The notes beneath the pieces are model-generated. The model saw only the letters and a program-made list of their open reading frames with translations, had not been told where the DNA came from and ran no database searches. From contig OZ020252.1 of the NCBI GenBank assembly GCA_963971285.1, positions 11,073,662 through 11,137,661 on the forward strand: a stretch of 64,000 nucleotides of DNA, in the 5' to 3' direction. Below are positions 53,630 through 63,964 of the stretch, piece by piece. The stretch's first letter is position 1; the number at the start of each line of letters is the position of its first letter. The stretch comes from Astropecten irregularis. Lineage: Eukaryota; Echinodermata; Asteroidea; Paxillosida; Astropectinidae. Position numbers and translations under genes: made by a program.

Positions 53630-53719
53630 CTCTCTTCCTTCCTCCATGGGTAGCCTAACCAGCTAACGCCAATTTATTCCTACACCGTACACGAATAGCC
53701 TACCCCAACTTTACACTCC

Positions 53720-53721
<2 letters not shown>

Positions 53722-53751
<30 letters not shown>

Positions 53752-53753
53752 TA
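53722..53753 (+). repeat. (TTA)n microsatellite
   Basis: About ten TTA units before TTCATGCCATATG. Possibly a SINE tail. Confidence 0.9.
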
Positions 53754-54214
53754 TTCATGCCATATGAAAAACATCACAATACAAGATGGGCAAAGGAGAA
53801 GCAAAAGCGATAACAATCACTGTGGCCAGAGACCTGCCACTCCACATCAAGTACAGGAAACATTCAATAAATACAAATCAAAGTTACGGCACCATTAGTA
53901 TTACTAAGTCTTCTTTCCCGTTTTCATGACGTGTCTGTTATACAAAGTGTGCCCATGAGTAGTTGCGATGATCGTAACCCTAGGTCTGACATGGGGACAG
54001 GGACCTTAGGGTTACGACACTTTGTTAATAAAAACCGATCGAAACACTTTTTGGCCAACTTGTGAAATACAATTGTCCTTAATTGTCCTTTTTCCAAAAT
54101 CCCAACACAAAATCTGACTACATGGATGTGATTGGTACTAATCAATGAGTCATATAAAACCACCTTGAATATCGAAAGATCATTATATGCAGAAAAAAAT
54201 GACCCAAAACTTAC

Positions 54215-54300
54215 CGAAGGTGTCTAGATTCTCTCCGTTTGCCATCAGTCGGCCATTTTTAATAGTGCGCAGTGCCATCTCGACCAAATTACGTCATGGA
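54215..54300 (-). ncRNA. Candidate non-coding first exon for EZH2 (left arm)
   Basis: Read on the minus strand: AAAAATGGCCGAC, about 35 further bases, then ACACCTTCG|GTAAGTTTTG, a strong donor. The ATG here meets TGA after three codons, so the exon would be untranslated. The acceptor TGATGCAG|ACAGATAACC just before the EZH2 ATG (51797) gives it a partner in the right orientation. The YY1-like AAAATGGCCGAC is common at animal transcription starts. Inference only. Confidence 0.35.
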
Positions 54301-55659
54301 AAATGCCGTTTTGGCTGTTCCACCTTTCAAACTCAAACACACAGCCCTATGGAGGGTGTCCCCAGAATAACACGTGCACTGTGTGATATACCGTGTACAC
54401 GCAAATCGCATACACTATACAGTATGGAGAAGGTCCGCATTGTTTGCCCATGTCAAGCTGCCGCTGACAATTCAAATCTTTAATCATGAACTCAAGGAAA
54501 TTGCTAAGATTTTCAAACGATTTCCTTTACGAATGGTCCCACAAATAGACAAAATGTTAGCAAGTCACAAACTCGGCGCCGACCCGATCCATGATCAAAC
54601 AGAAATAAAACGGTCATCCACCTTATCACAGATCGCGCAGTGGTCGGAATTAACGGGTGGACTGCAAAATATATCGTGTCATGCAATTACACCCAAAATG
54701 ATCATACCCGGTAGGACAGTGAGAACATATTCCTAAAAATATCACCGGAAAGTTCCATCGGAAAAACCACCATTTCTTACAGCAAATCTGTATCGAGCCG
54801 GCCGGCCGTGAGCCACCGTCCGTAACGGTGGAACGAATCCGGCCGCGATCCAAAAAGGTAGCCCTTCCAAGTGAGCGCAACACTTCATTTCAAGCCCACG
54901 GCATGCGTAATGTACTGATTGAGTCTTTCGCTTGTGCACGTACACAATGTACGTTTGCTTTGAAACTGTAGCTATTACGCACGCGGATACCAGGCGATAC
55001 CTGTCTCTGCGGTACGGTGGGCAATGTTTTTACGTCTTAATTTAATGCGATCGTCGGTCGGTTTCGCAAGGATTTTAAGATATTTTTTTTTTTAGATTAA
55101 GTATAATTATGAAAAGAGTGTTTCTACTTGGACAATTGAACAAAATAACTGAGTGAAATTCAAGTAAGATTTATAAGCTGATGAGCCTGCGATTTGCAGT
55201 ACTTTGGAAGGACGGTCGATCAGAATATTTTTATTTAGATCTCCCAACGATATAACGCATACATATCGTGTATATTTTTGTATATACACTCCATTTCTTC
55301 CTCCATGAACCGTATTTTCGCATGTGTTGGATGTCGGTGTTGGATGTCGGAAAAAAAATCACGCCATATACGTTTTTCTTCACCTGTCATGAGCGGCGAA
55401 AAATAAACTTAATTCGGCAGTTTTGGCACAAGTATAGGGTGTTTTGAGGGGGTCTGTTCAATTCTATAACCTGTAATTTTTTAACCCAATACACCGAGCA
55501 TGCTGTGTGCGGCGCGGCGGCCGTTGCTATGGAGTATGCCGTGTATAGCAGCGCACGTGATACAAGCCCTCCATAGGGCTGTGAGTTTGAGTTTGAAAGG
55601 TGGAACAGCCAAAACGACATTTCGTGTGACGTATTCTGGTCGAGATAGCTGCACTGCGC

Positions 55660-55717
55660 ACTATTCAAAATGGCCGACCGAGGGCGAACGGAGGGAATCT
55701 AACGTTAGACACCTTCG
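55660..55717 (+). ncRNA. Mirror copy of the first-exon/donor segment (right arm)
   Basis: On the plus strand TCAAAATGGCCGACCGAG leads through GAGGGAATCTAACGTTAGAC to ACCTTCG|GTAAGTTTTG. The reading frame from the ATG stops after ten codons. It is the inverted copy of 54215-54300 and points away from EZH2 toward the gene at 60125. Whether it is transcribed is unknown. Confidence 0.3.
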
Positions 55718-56210
55718 GTAAGTTTTGGGTCATTTTTTCTGCAGAAAATGATCTTTCGATATTCAAAGTGGTTTTATAACTCATATAAGTACCATAACCA
55801 ATCACATCCATGTAGTCAGATTTTGTGTTGGGATTTTGGAAAGTGGAAAATTAAGGACAATTGTATTTCACAAGTTGGCCAAAAAGTGTTTCGATCGTTT
55901 TTTATTAACAAAGTGTCGTAACCCTAAGGTCCCTGTCCCCATGTCAGACCTAGGGTTACGATCATCGCAACTATCCCATGAGATGACACATTTGAAGCCT
56001 TTAAATTGACTTACCAACTCGTCAGTGTAATCGACAACACAAATAGAGAAACATGGTCAACTCCATCCAACATGAATACAACAATGGCGCGAATACTTCA
56101 TGCAGCTTGGAAAGTTCAGCCGCTGGAGGGCGCTATATAACTGTGACGGCTCTGGTGAAGAGCACCCATAGAAATTAGAGCTATGATAATTATTAAAATT
56201 TTAATATACT

Positions 56211-56710
56211 GGGTGCACCACACTAAAATAGTGTCCCATTGACTTTAGTGTGAAATACCTCAACTTCACAGTTCAAAATAAATATCTCATCCAGAAGTCT
56301 CTCAGTGTTTGGTGCAATAATGCAAAACGTAGTTTAGACCCTCATCTACATGATTCTTTTCAATTGTTGGTTAGGTAACCTATCAGATTTTTTGCTAATT
56401 GCCCCAAGAAAAAAACACCCCAAAAATTTCCATTTTCCCAAACCATCTTGCAGCCGGTTTTCATGAAGCAACCCTCCACGTTCAAAACAATGTATAGGGC
56501 CACATTTTAAGCCAACATTTCTCAAGTCTTCACAACAGGCTGAAGCACTGAACCCCCAGGTTGTGTTAACCCGTCATAATTACAAAATACACTGTATATT
56601 AATTGCACGACCCCCAAATTTCTTATTTTAAAAACATTTGAGGGTACACACAATAATTATGATAATCAGCTCGGCGCATTGATTTTGGAGCTATTTAGTG
56701 TGGTGCACCC
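56211..56710. mobile_element. MITE with GGGTGCACCACACTAAA ends
   Basis: GGGTGCACCACACTAAAATAG and CTATTTAGTGTGGTGCACCC are inverted at a distance of 500 bp. It is followed by a separate perfect palindrome CAGAGCCGTA/TACGGCTCTG at about 56723-56744. Confidence 0.75.
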
Positions 56711-56866
56711 CTAGCCCTGTGCAGAGCCGTAAATACGGCTCTGAACCTGTGGTATCACTTTTGGTCCATTAATTTGTGCCATGACCCAAAATTAATGCAA
56801 CACGATATGAAACAGGAACAAACAGACACACGGGGACACAAACAAAATGAAATAAACAATTTAATA

Positions 56867-57186
56867 TATGGATCGGTCAGTTGCGGAAACACCATGTAAT
56901 ATTCGTTCGTAATAGTCGCACTTCTTATTTCGTCGCACTTCTGCAGTCTCAACGTTTCGATTACCCTGCTATAGTCTCTGTCTAGTTACGATGATAGTAA
57001 CCCTCGGTCTAACAAGGGACTTGGACTAGGACCTGACCCCAAGTCAGACCAAGGGTTACGAACAAATTCCTGATAAGGACTACAGCAAGCTAGTCGAAAC
57101 GTTGAGACCTTACGAGAAGCAAGAACGAAACAGAAGTGCGACCGTACGAACGATTCTTACATGGTGTTTCCGCAAACCGATCCATA
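56867..57186. mobile_element. Foldback element with a Mutator-like MITE inserted in its loop
   Basis: TATGGATCGGTCAGTTGCGG and its complement (CCGCAAACCGATCCATA) mark the ends. AGTCTCAACGTTTCGA and TCGAAACGTTGAGAC pair inside. The loop (56983 to about 57060) is a decayed relative of the TAGTTGCGATGATCGTAAC elements. Confidence 0.75.
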
Positions 57187-57339
57187 CCATGCAAAGCCTC
57201 AAATCTTTTTTTTTTTTAATAAAAAAGAAGAAGAAAAAAGGGATTATTGGTGTACGTACGCCGTAATCCACATCGGGATATTTAACAAATTCAATAATAT
57301 ACTTGCGGACATTTTCAAACAAAAAATATGCAAAAGTTA

Positions 57340-57672
57340 AGCAGATCGCCAGGCGTTCAGGGGCACGCGATTCACCGGGATTCTTTCACCCGGCTTACCG
57401 GCTCCCATATAGTACCCATAGGCTTACTGGCAAGCCGACTACTGCGTATCCTCCCCACCATTGAGACCTTAGCCTGACATGCAAAGCTCTGAAGGACTAA
57501 GAGGGAGAAACAAGGCGGCCCCTGGACCATCGCGGTGCCAGGGTCCGCACATGCCATGTTCCATTCATGATCAGAGAGTCAGGATCGGGGAATCGAACCC
57601 AGACTGCCGGAAGTCTGAGCGGTGGTACCGACGCTTATCCTACCGAGCCACAAGCGTTGGTGACATCCCGGC
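57340..57672 (-). mobile_element. tRNA-derived SINE-like unit, minus orientation
   Basis: On the minus strand TGTGGCTCGGTAGGATAAG (A box) and CTGGGTTCGATTCCCCGAT (B box) start the unit. Then come CATGGCATGTGCGGACC, CCAGGGGCCGCCTTG and GAGCCGGTAAGCCGG. It provides the uninterrupted version of the copy at 58638-59225. Confidence 0.75.
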
Positions 57673-57744
57673 TATTTTCTAAACTATTTATACCAGACAA
57701 TATTGACTGAACTAAAACATTGAAATAAAAATTACATGTACTGA

Positions 57745-57830
57745 AACCGCGTCGGGCCTCGAACCCGGGACAGGTAATTCAAAGTCCCACTCCCAAACCA
57801 CTCGACCATATCATCACATGTATTGTGGTC
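57745..57830 (-). repeat. tRNA-like sequence (copy 1)
   Basis: On the minus strand ATGGTCGAGTGGTTTGGGAG (A box) and CCCGGGTTCGAGGCCCGA (B box). The flanks do not form an acceptor stem, so it is not a functional tRNA gene. A decayed plus-strand copy is at 58530-58600. Confidence 0.5.
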
Positions 57831-58089
57831 ACCATTAGATAGTAAGATGAATATACACCGATACGACGGCGCGACCATGCAGGTGTAGAATACACCCGCC
57901 GTACGTGTGTCCTCGCCCGTATTTTGTCCGGCAACAAAAGAATTACGCTCCGCCGCACTCTATACTTGCAGGGTATACTACCATCCCATGATTATGGGAC
58001 GTACACCCTGCACTCCTTCAGTAGTCTTGGTTCACGACTGCCATTTACGAAACGATGGATTAGACAAGACGTCCCACGTAGGGCTCACC

Positions 58090-58445
58090 AAACGTTTTGA
58101 AATAAAATATTTTAAAATTCTGAGCCCTACATAATGTCTTGTAAAAGAAAATGGATGGAACCCGGTCTCCAGAATTTGGTCTTTCCCCTTTGAGTTGTTT
58201 GGATGAATTCAAAACCCTAAGGTCACGTCGCTCTACTTTTGCCATGTTTAGGGCAGTTTTAGGTTTATTTTTCTTAGGATAATTAAAATTCTTTGTTTCC
58301 AAAAAAAAAATTAAAAGAAAATGAGAATTGAAGAATGAGCTTCATTTTGCATGCTTAACTGACTCAGAAAAATTGTCAGTCATTAAAATTATTTATTGGC
58401 CATTTGGCATGGGAGCCTATCGGAAATTATTTCTTGGTCTGCACA
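58090..58445. mobile_element. Partial copy of the 52777 MITE
   Basis: It shares AAAATGGATGGAACC, TTTGAGTTGTTTGGATGAA, GGCATGGGAGCCTAT and TTGGTCTGCAC with 52777-53249. The left end is missing or replaced. Confidence 0.65.
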
Positions 58446-58529
58446 CTTGGAGATCAATAGGTTCATTTGTTTCCCAGGATAGGGCATTTGGCAATTCATT
58501 CCTGTATTCCATGAATCCGTCAATATTAT

Positions 58530-58600
58530 ATTTAATGTGGCCGAGTGGCTCGGGACTGGGACTTAGTGAATAAATTACTTGCCCTAGGTTAATCGATTCA
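58530..58600 (+). repeat. tRNA-like sequence (copy 2, decayed)
   Basis: ATGTGGCCGAGTGGCTCGGG and CTTGCCCTAGGTTAATCGA correspond to the tRNA-like sequence at 57745-57830 in opposite orientation. Confidence 0.4.
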
Positions 58601-58761
58601 TCGTGTATGATATTACTACTATAGTAGTGGTATGTAGTTGCCAACAATGCTTTTGTCTCGGCGGGATAGGCGTTGGTACCACATCCTATACTTCCGGCAG
58701 TCTGGGTTCGATTCCCGATCCTGACTCCCTGATATCGAATGGAACATGGCATGTGCGGACC

Positions 58762-58831
58762 TAGTTGCGATGATCGTAACCCTAGGTCTGACATGGAGAC
58801 TGGGACCTTAGGTTTACGATCATCGCAACTA
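58762..58831. mobile_element. 70-bp Mutator-like micro-MITE
   Basis: TAGTTGCGATGATCGTAACC and its inverted copy make almost the entire length a hairpin. An exact 9-bp duplication GTGCGGACC flanks it (58753-58761, 58832-58840). The related unit at 57340-57672 carries the empty site with a single GTGCGGACC, confirming the insertion. Confidence 0.92.
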
Positions 58832-58884
58832 GTGCGGACCCTGGTACCGCGATGGTCCAGGGGCCGCCTTGTTTTCCCATCTAA

Positions 58885-59104
58885 AGGCCTTTTCACACAC
58901 ACGACGCTAAAAAAACTCTCAACCATTGAGAAACTCTCCCATGAGTCTCAGACCATGATGACCTTGGTCAAATTGTCTCAAGGATTCACCAGGGACGTCG
59001 GTCACTCTCACGCATTGGTGTCCTTTCACACGGTGACACTTTTCGCAACCATGGGAGAATTTCTCAATGGTTGAGAGTTTTTTTTAACGTCGTGTGAAAA
59101 GCTC
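58885..59104. mobile_element. Hairpin MITE with CCTTTTCACAC ends
   Basis: AAGGCCTTTTCACACACACG and CGTCGTGTGAAAAGCTCTT bound inverted arms containing AACTCTCAACCATTGAGAAA. The empty site in the 57340-57672 unit reads straight through from GCCGCCTTGTTT to TTCAGAGCTTTGC. The target duplication is unclear. Confidence 0.75.
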
Positions 59105-59235
59105 TTATGTTGTTCAGAGCTTTGCATGTCGGCTTAGGTCGTGGGGAGGATATGCAGTATAGTCGGCTTGCCATCGAAGGGGACCGTATATAGTGGGAGC
59201 CGGTATGCCGGGTGTCGCGGCCGGCGTCAGTGAAC

Positions 59236-59400
59236 ATGTATCATACTTTGGTTTTTGTCAAAGAAATACAGATTTAGGCCTATCACTGACTGTTACTGTA
59301 TCGTCCTTTGCCCATGAATCTGTATTTCATTGACAAAAACCAATGATGATATTACCTTTAAGTCTTTTCTATTTTAAGTTTTTGATCTTTAAAAGATAAA
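59236..59400. mobile_element. Rearranged family-1 MITE fragment (two left ends head to head)
   Basis: ATCATACTTTGGTTTTTGTC is followed within 60 bases by its inverted copy GACAAAAACCAATGATGATA, then GATCTTTAAAAGAT. The central body of the 350-bp family is missing, so this is a deletion/inversion derivative. Confidence 0.65.
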
Positions 59401-59599
59401 AAAAAATGCATACATGTACATATAATTTCTGTGCAACACAATGTAATTTTCTGAGCGATACTGAATAAACAAGGGGTCAGTCAAGTTATAGATCTATTAT
59501 ACAGCAAAAGAGTGCATTATTTACATCAACCAGCAACAACTATTATTTACCCTAAAATTCAAGAACTCTAGTGAAATAGCATCAATTATTTCCACAAAC

Positions 59600-60124
59600 A
59601 TAAATACAAGAAATTGCGCATTATTGGTTAGCAGGTGTTGTCTCCATCCGACGGGAAAGTACGTGAATTGAAGATTGCCTTAGCAACCGACATACACAGA
59701 CAAACAGGTTTGGTAGTCAACCAACTCAAGGTTACCTATTGATGACGTTCCGCGTTATTGGTTAGAAATGAATGGTAAACAGCCTGCGGCTGGAAGGTAT
59801 CACTTTATACGCGTACAATACACCAGGCCGTGTCTGTCATATCAGTGGAAAAACGAATGAAATACAAAATGGCTAATGTTCGTGTTTGTTACAAATTGGA
59901 AAGCACTTTACTTTCTGCACTCTGATTTTAAGGCATTTTTCATTTAATTTATTCTTTGTGCTGACCGCCATGCATTGGTCATGATCATTGGTCTACCGAA
60001 AGGCTCTGTGTACATCATCCTGCGACCAATACTCAGGAGGCCGTGAGTGATTGTAGAACTCCCACATAAAGATTCACGTGCCTTTATACAGACAGATTAA
60101 GGACAGATTATTCACTGTTGTGAA
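59600..60124 (+). promoter_or_regulatory. Candidate promoter of the 60125 gene
   Basis: ATTGGTTAG (inverted CCAAT) occurs near 59624 and again at 59757. TGACGT (CRE half site) is at 59743-59748, and TTTATACGCG near 59801. The region is repeat-free and directly precedes the start codon. Motif evidence only. Confidence 0.35.
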
Positions 60125-61097
60125 ATGGCGACAGCCAAACCTAGTACGAAGGGAGTTGTAGATATGGAGAGTATGAAAGGCAAGACGCCCGATTCAGTGA
60201 GGATTCATCCATATAACCCATCACAACATGCTGCATCCAAGTACGAAATGGAACCTGAAACAAGACCTCAGGTAAGAATACAACTGATAGGCTACACGCG
60301 GGTACAAAATAACCTCATTCATTCATTCATTCATGGGTGCAACCGTTGACCCTCGTGAATTTAAAAATGTTCAGCACCCCATGTACCCTCTCTGCTGATT
60401 TCATTGTTCTAGATTTTGAACCATTGTAATGTATTGTCAATTGATTCTTCATGTATAGGTTTGTTTGTACATTTTCCCCCCAGTGATGAACATTTTGCAC
60501 ATTTCTGTCAGACTGCGGTAGTATTTATTTTCACTCAATGTGTTCTCTTTGACCATCAGGATTATAAACCTACGAAGAACATCTATTTCAACATGGCCAA
60601 GAGGAAAATGTACATGTTGCTGTTGGGCCTAGTGGTTGGTTGTGTTGTTATTGGTATATTTCTTGCAGTCATACTTGGAATATCAAGTAAGTAGTACTGG
60701 TAGTACAAGCAGCTTCTCTAACTAGTGTCCTTATATAACAGGAACTAATCAGTCTTCCCACACCATGGTGACTGAGCCCAGCTTTTTCTTTTGGCCAATA
60801 TTATATTTCATGTTTAATAACGCTCAATTCACAAATATTATATTCCCTTTAATTGATCTCTTGCACTAATTGGTGTACATGTATAACCCCACCACACAAA
60901 TGAAAATAAAGCCAAGGACAGATATGAACATGCATACATGTGATGCATTTCACCCAAAACAATTGAATCAAAGGACTCAACTGAATGTATACTAATGGAA
61001 TTAGTACATATGCTCTTTGTATGTATACAGAATCCCACTCGCATCCTGTACTGACAACTCCAATGACAGATGAAGTATCATCACTACCAGCCATCAG
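60125..61097 (+). CDS. Type II (signal-anchor) membrane protein, N-terminal part
   Basis: Exon 60125-60271 begins GTGAAATGGCG (good start context) and encodes a 49-residue hydrophilic N-terminus. Exon 60560-60686 encodes NIYFNMAKRK followed by a 24-residue hydrophobic helix (about 68-91), preceded by basic residues as in signal anchors with a cytosolic N-terminus. A third exon, 61031-61097, continues in phase with a Ser/Thr/Pro-rich stalk (HPVLTTPMTDE) and a donor CAG|GTGATC. No later exon could be placed, so the ectodomain lies beyond. Such topology fits ectopeptidases, glycosyltransferases or transmembrane proteases, but no family is recognised. The first two exons are firm; the third is less so. 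Confidence 0.65.
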
Positions 61098-61333
61098 GTG
61101 ATCAACACAAACTTGCCAACAAATGTCTTGTCATTAAAAAATATACACTTTTATTTTGCATTTTGTGATACAAATTAAATGTAATCAAATTCTGTAAACA
61201 TAAATCTGGACTTGATACTTTGAGGAAACATGATGCAATATTATAGAATGGATGTTACTTGTAGGTGTACACAAACAACAAAACAGTTAACATATTAGAT
61301 GCAGGGTATTTAAGCTAGTAAGTATATTGTTGT

Positions 61334-61498
61334 AATATGCAAATTAGACTTGCCCTTCACCGACGTGGATGAGCACTGTATACTCAGGGCTTATGAGAGC
61401 ACGTGAAAAAAATCACATGCTGGCTCAGGTGAGATTCGAACCCAGGACTTCCTGCTTACTAGTCCAAGTCGGTGAAGGGCAAGTCTAATTTGCATATT
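61334..61498. mobile_element. Perfect-arm hairpin with a tRNA-like loop
   Basis: Arms of 31 bases, starting AATATGCAAATTAGACTTGC, are exactly complementary. The loop of about 103 bases contains, on the minus strand, CCTGGGTTCGAATCTCACC (B box). Related to the minus-strand unit at 31430-31530. Perfect arms indicate a young insertion. Confidence 0.85.
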
Positions 61499-61581
61499 AT
61501 CTATTTCCAGACCAAAATCATTTAATATTCATCATATTGTTGTATGTAAATGATACAATCTGACTGGAAGTGGCATATTAA

Positions 61582-61925
61582 AAGTAGTATCATACATTGG
61601 TTTTTGTCAAAGTACAGATTCATGGGCAAAAATATCAAGGAAGATACAGTCAGTCATCTGTGAAAATTTCAGTCCCATACAGTGCCCACTTTTTGAGAAA
61701 ATCGTGAAAGACGGCCACAGTATTTCTTAAGTCTTTTCTCTTTTATTTTTGATCTTTTAAAAGATCAAACAGATTTTTGGTCGTTGTTTTACTAATTTCA
61801 GGATAAATACACCATTTCAGGCAGACAAAATTTAACGGTAGGTTTCTACCAGCACCATCTTCCTACCCTGAAAGTTCTAGTAAATCTGTTTTGTTTTGGT
61901 GTCTTACCAAAGTATGATACTACCG
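61582..61925. mobile_element. TTAA-type MITE, family 1 (complete copy)
   Basis: TTAA at 61578-61581 and 61926-61929 flank a 344-bp copy with CAGTCCCATACAGTGCCCAC, GATCTTTTAAAAGATC and the right end CCAAAGTATGATACTACC. Confidence 0.8.
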
Positions 61926-63919
61926 TTAAGGTCAATGACAGGCTGTGTGTTTTTATATTATGATGTTCTTTATCATCAATACTACAAAATCGTTGCAGTT
62001 TGTCATACAACAGATAAGCCTCCTAGGATGAAGCAGTTGCTACTGCTGAAATATTACAGTACTTATTACTAAGAGAAAGGTTTGTTGACTACTGATGGCA
62101 GTAAATAACAAAACCAGATTATTTGTCTGTACTTACAAGGCAATGCACAGAATATGTGGCAGCATTCATTCAACTACTTTTCAAATTAAGTATCATAATT
62201 CATAATAGTAGCTTGCAAAAATAACAAATTAATGTGAAGAATTTTTGTTTTTCTGTTTCAACAAGTATAACTTGTGCACACTTATGTTTTAATTCCAATT
62301 ACTATAATCCTCATTTAATGATACATTTTTGGGGTTTTCAAAAGTAGTTTCTCTGAAATATGACAGTTTAGAGTCAAACATTTAACAAAATGTGGATTTT
62401 CAGTTTCAACTTGATACATGTAACTATTACGCTTCCAGGCCAAATATAAACAACTGTGTTTGATCCTTGCCAAATTCCTTCTTAAAAGAAATATTGAACT
62501 TCAATTATCATGCTGATCATGTCAAACTGCACTGTACCTTATTACCACATTAACCACCCAGCCATACATTTGCTATAGAGAACAAACAAATAAGTTAAGA
62601 AGTGATAGACAGGATTTGATCTCACAAATATGGATGATAGGGTGCAATGCAGCGAGACAGGTGACATTGAATGGGTGCTTCTGGTAGTTTGTAGTATTCT
62701 GGGAATTGTGCCATTGTTACAGTCAAAATATAACATACATGTAATTTCAAGTTAACAGCACACTCTTTCCCAATCACATAACAGTATGACAGTGTGTAAT
62801 AGATTAGCTGCTTTGTCATTACTATTAATATCGGGTACATGTTTGGTTTGATAATGTTTCTATAGCAGTGCAATGCGATTTAAGGCCATATTACGAGAAA
62901 CAAGGCTCAACTTGACTTGCAAGGATTTTGTCTTTAAAATATCTTAAAAAGGTAATTGTAGGATTTAGTCTTTAACATACATTGTACATGTACTTTTTGG
63001 AAGAGTTGTAATAAGTTTCCTATTGACCTATGTGGTAACGGATTCTTGGGAAAATTATATAAACAATTAAAAATTGACAGATGAGTATAATATGACTTAA
63101 CCTGTGTCCCCTGTTTACAAGTAGTCGTGATTACCGGGTATTGGACAAAGTGATTTTATTGTCTCCATGTACTGCTGAGGTATGTGGAAAAGATGGTTCA
63201 TGCCGCTCCACAGAAAAGCACATAAACTACAGCGTAGATTGCAGCTGACCATACAACTGTACAATGTAAAGGGCAACTGTCCAGTCAGTGTTGAAGGGCA
63301 ACTGCCAACTGACCAATGGCTTTTTACACGCACAGAGGCATCCCAATATGATATACATGTACATCTATTTAGAATTGATCAGCATTTGAAAACAAGGCTG
63401 TTTGTGTCCGCTACTCAAATACACAATGCATTTTAACAGTCTGTTAGAGTGAAGCACGACAACTCTACCTGAACTGAGAGTGTGATGTTCATCTAACACA
63501 TGCAGGTCAAACTGTGTCATATGGCCATGGCAGTGTGGCCAAAGTTAAGCAAAGAGAGAGCCTCGGTTTCAATATGAATATGCACAGACAGCAAGTTAAT
63601 TATGCCAATAGAGCAGCCTAATGACTGAACAGGCTCATGTTGCTTAAGTTAATTAAAGGTTTTAGTCCGTCTATGGGTATTCATTCTCCATGTTTGGCCT
63701 GCATTGAAGTATCCAATCTCTCAATCTCTATTGTGGTTCATATTGTTGAGTATACAAAGAGACATACCGGTAATACCTATATTACTCTGGTAGGGAATTT
63801 GCTCCAGCATGTCATAAGTGAATCCTCTGCATGGGTGGTGTTGACTGTTAGTTTTTCCAGTACTGTCCAGGTGTTTATCAAAAAGCAATTTAAAAAAATA
63901 CAGACGCTGATTTAGGCTT

Positions 63920-63964
63920 TCACTTGTTGTCACGTTTCTTCTTTTTCTTCTTCTCTGTGGTGGG
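63920..63964 (-). CDS. Probable last coding exon of a gene beyond the right edge
   Basis: On the minus strand a good acceptor (TTTAAACAG) precedes PTTEKKKKKKRDNK and a TGA. A lysine-rich C-terminus is common in nuclear, ribosomal and ER membrane proteins, so no assignment is possible. It could also be a chance frame; the support is the acceptor plus a clean short basic tail. Confidence 0.4.
   Translation of the reverse strand, partial: PTTEKKKKKKRDNK

Larger units (their letters stand above)
53960..55973. mobile_element. Mutator-like foldback element with ~530-bp inverted arms
   Basis: The ends TAGTTGCGATGATCGTAACC and its inverted copy are flanked by a 9-bp duplication, gCCCATGAG (53951-53959) and tCCCATGAG (55974-55982), one mismatch. 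The arms continue inward to about 54490 and 55440 with small gaps. The asymmetric centre (54500-55430) is CpG-rich and has no transposase frame. Each arm contains an ATGGCCGAC segment followed by a perfect splice donor (see 54215 and 55660). A 9-bp duplication and long inverted arms are Mutator-family traits. Confidence 0.8.
58638..59225 (+). mobile_element. tRNA-derived SINE-like unit, plus orientation, with two insertions
   Basis: TTGTCTCGGCGGGATAGGCG and CTGGGTTCGATTCCCGATCC match the unit at 57340-57672. It is interrupted by a 70-bp element (58762-58831) and by a hairpin (58885-59104), then resumes with TCAGAGCTTTGCATGTC and GAGCCGGTATGCCGG. Confidence 0.75.
51798..60124. other. Repeat-dense intergenic block between EZH2 and the 60125 gene
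   Basis: About 8.3 kb with no supported coding exon. Most of it is accounted for by the elements listed separately; unexplained stretches are 52450-52776, 53250-53490, 53754-53950, 55983-56210 and 57840-58060. It must contain the EZH2 promoter and the promoter of the plus-strand gene. Confidence 0.6.
61098..63919. other. Probable intron and intergenic sequence, no exon found
   Basis: AT-rich sequence with the hairpin at 61334 and the MITE at 61582. An open stretch of 84 codons at 63182-63436 has no recognisable motif or splice context and is left out. Confidence 0.5.

Noticed and set aside
53722-53753. CRISPR-like or other spaced repeat arrays
   Set aside because: Only simple-sequence and transposon repeats are present; no regularly spaced identical repeats with unique spacers, as expected in animal DNA.
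54374-54736. 120-codon open frame in the centre of the 53960-55973 element
   Set aside because: No transposase motif or recognisable domain, and the region is simply CpG-rich and stop-poor.
58417-58926. 169-codon minus-strand open frame
   Set aside because: It crosses a SINE-like unit, the tRNA-like repeat and the 70-bp insertion, so it cannot be a conserved gene.
63182-63436. 84-codon plus-strand frame as an exon of the type II membrane protein gene
   Set aside because: No acceptor or donor in the required phase and no recognisable domain.
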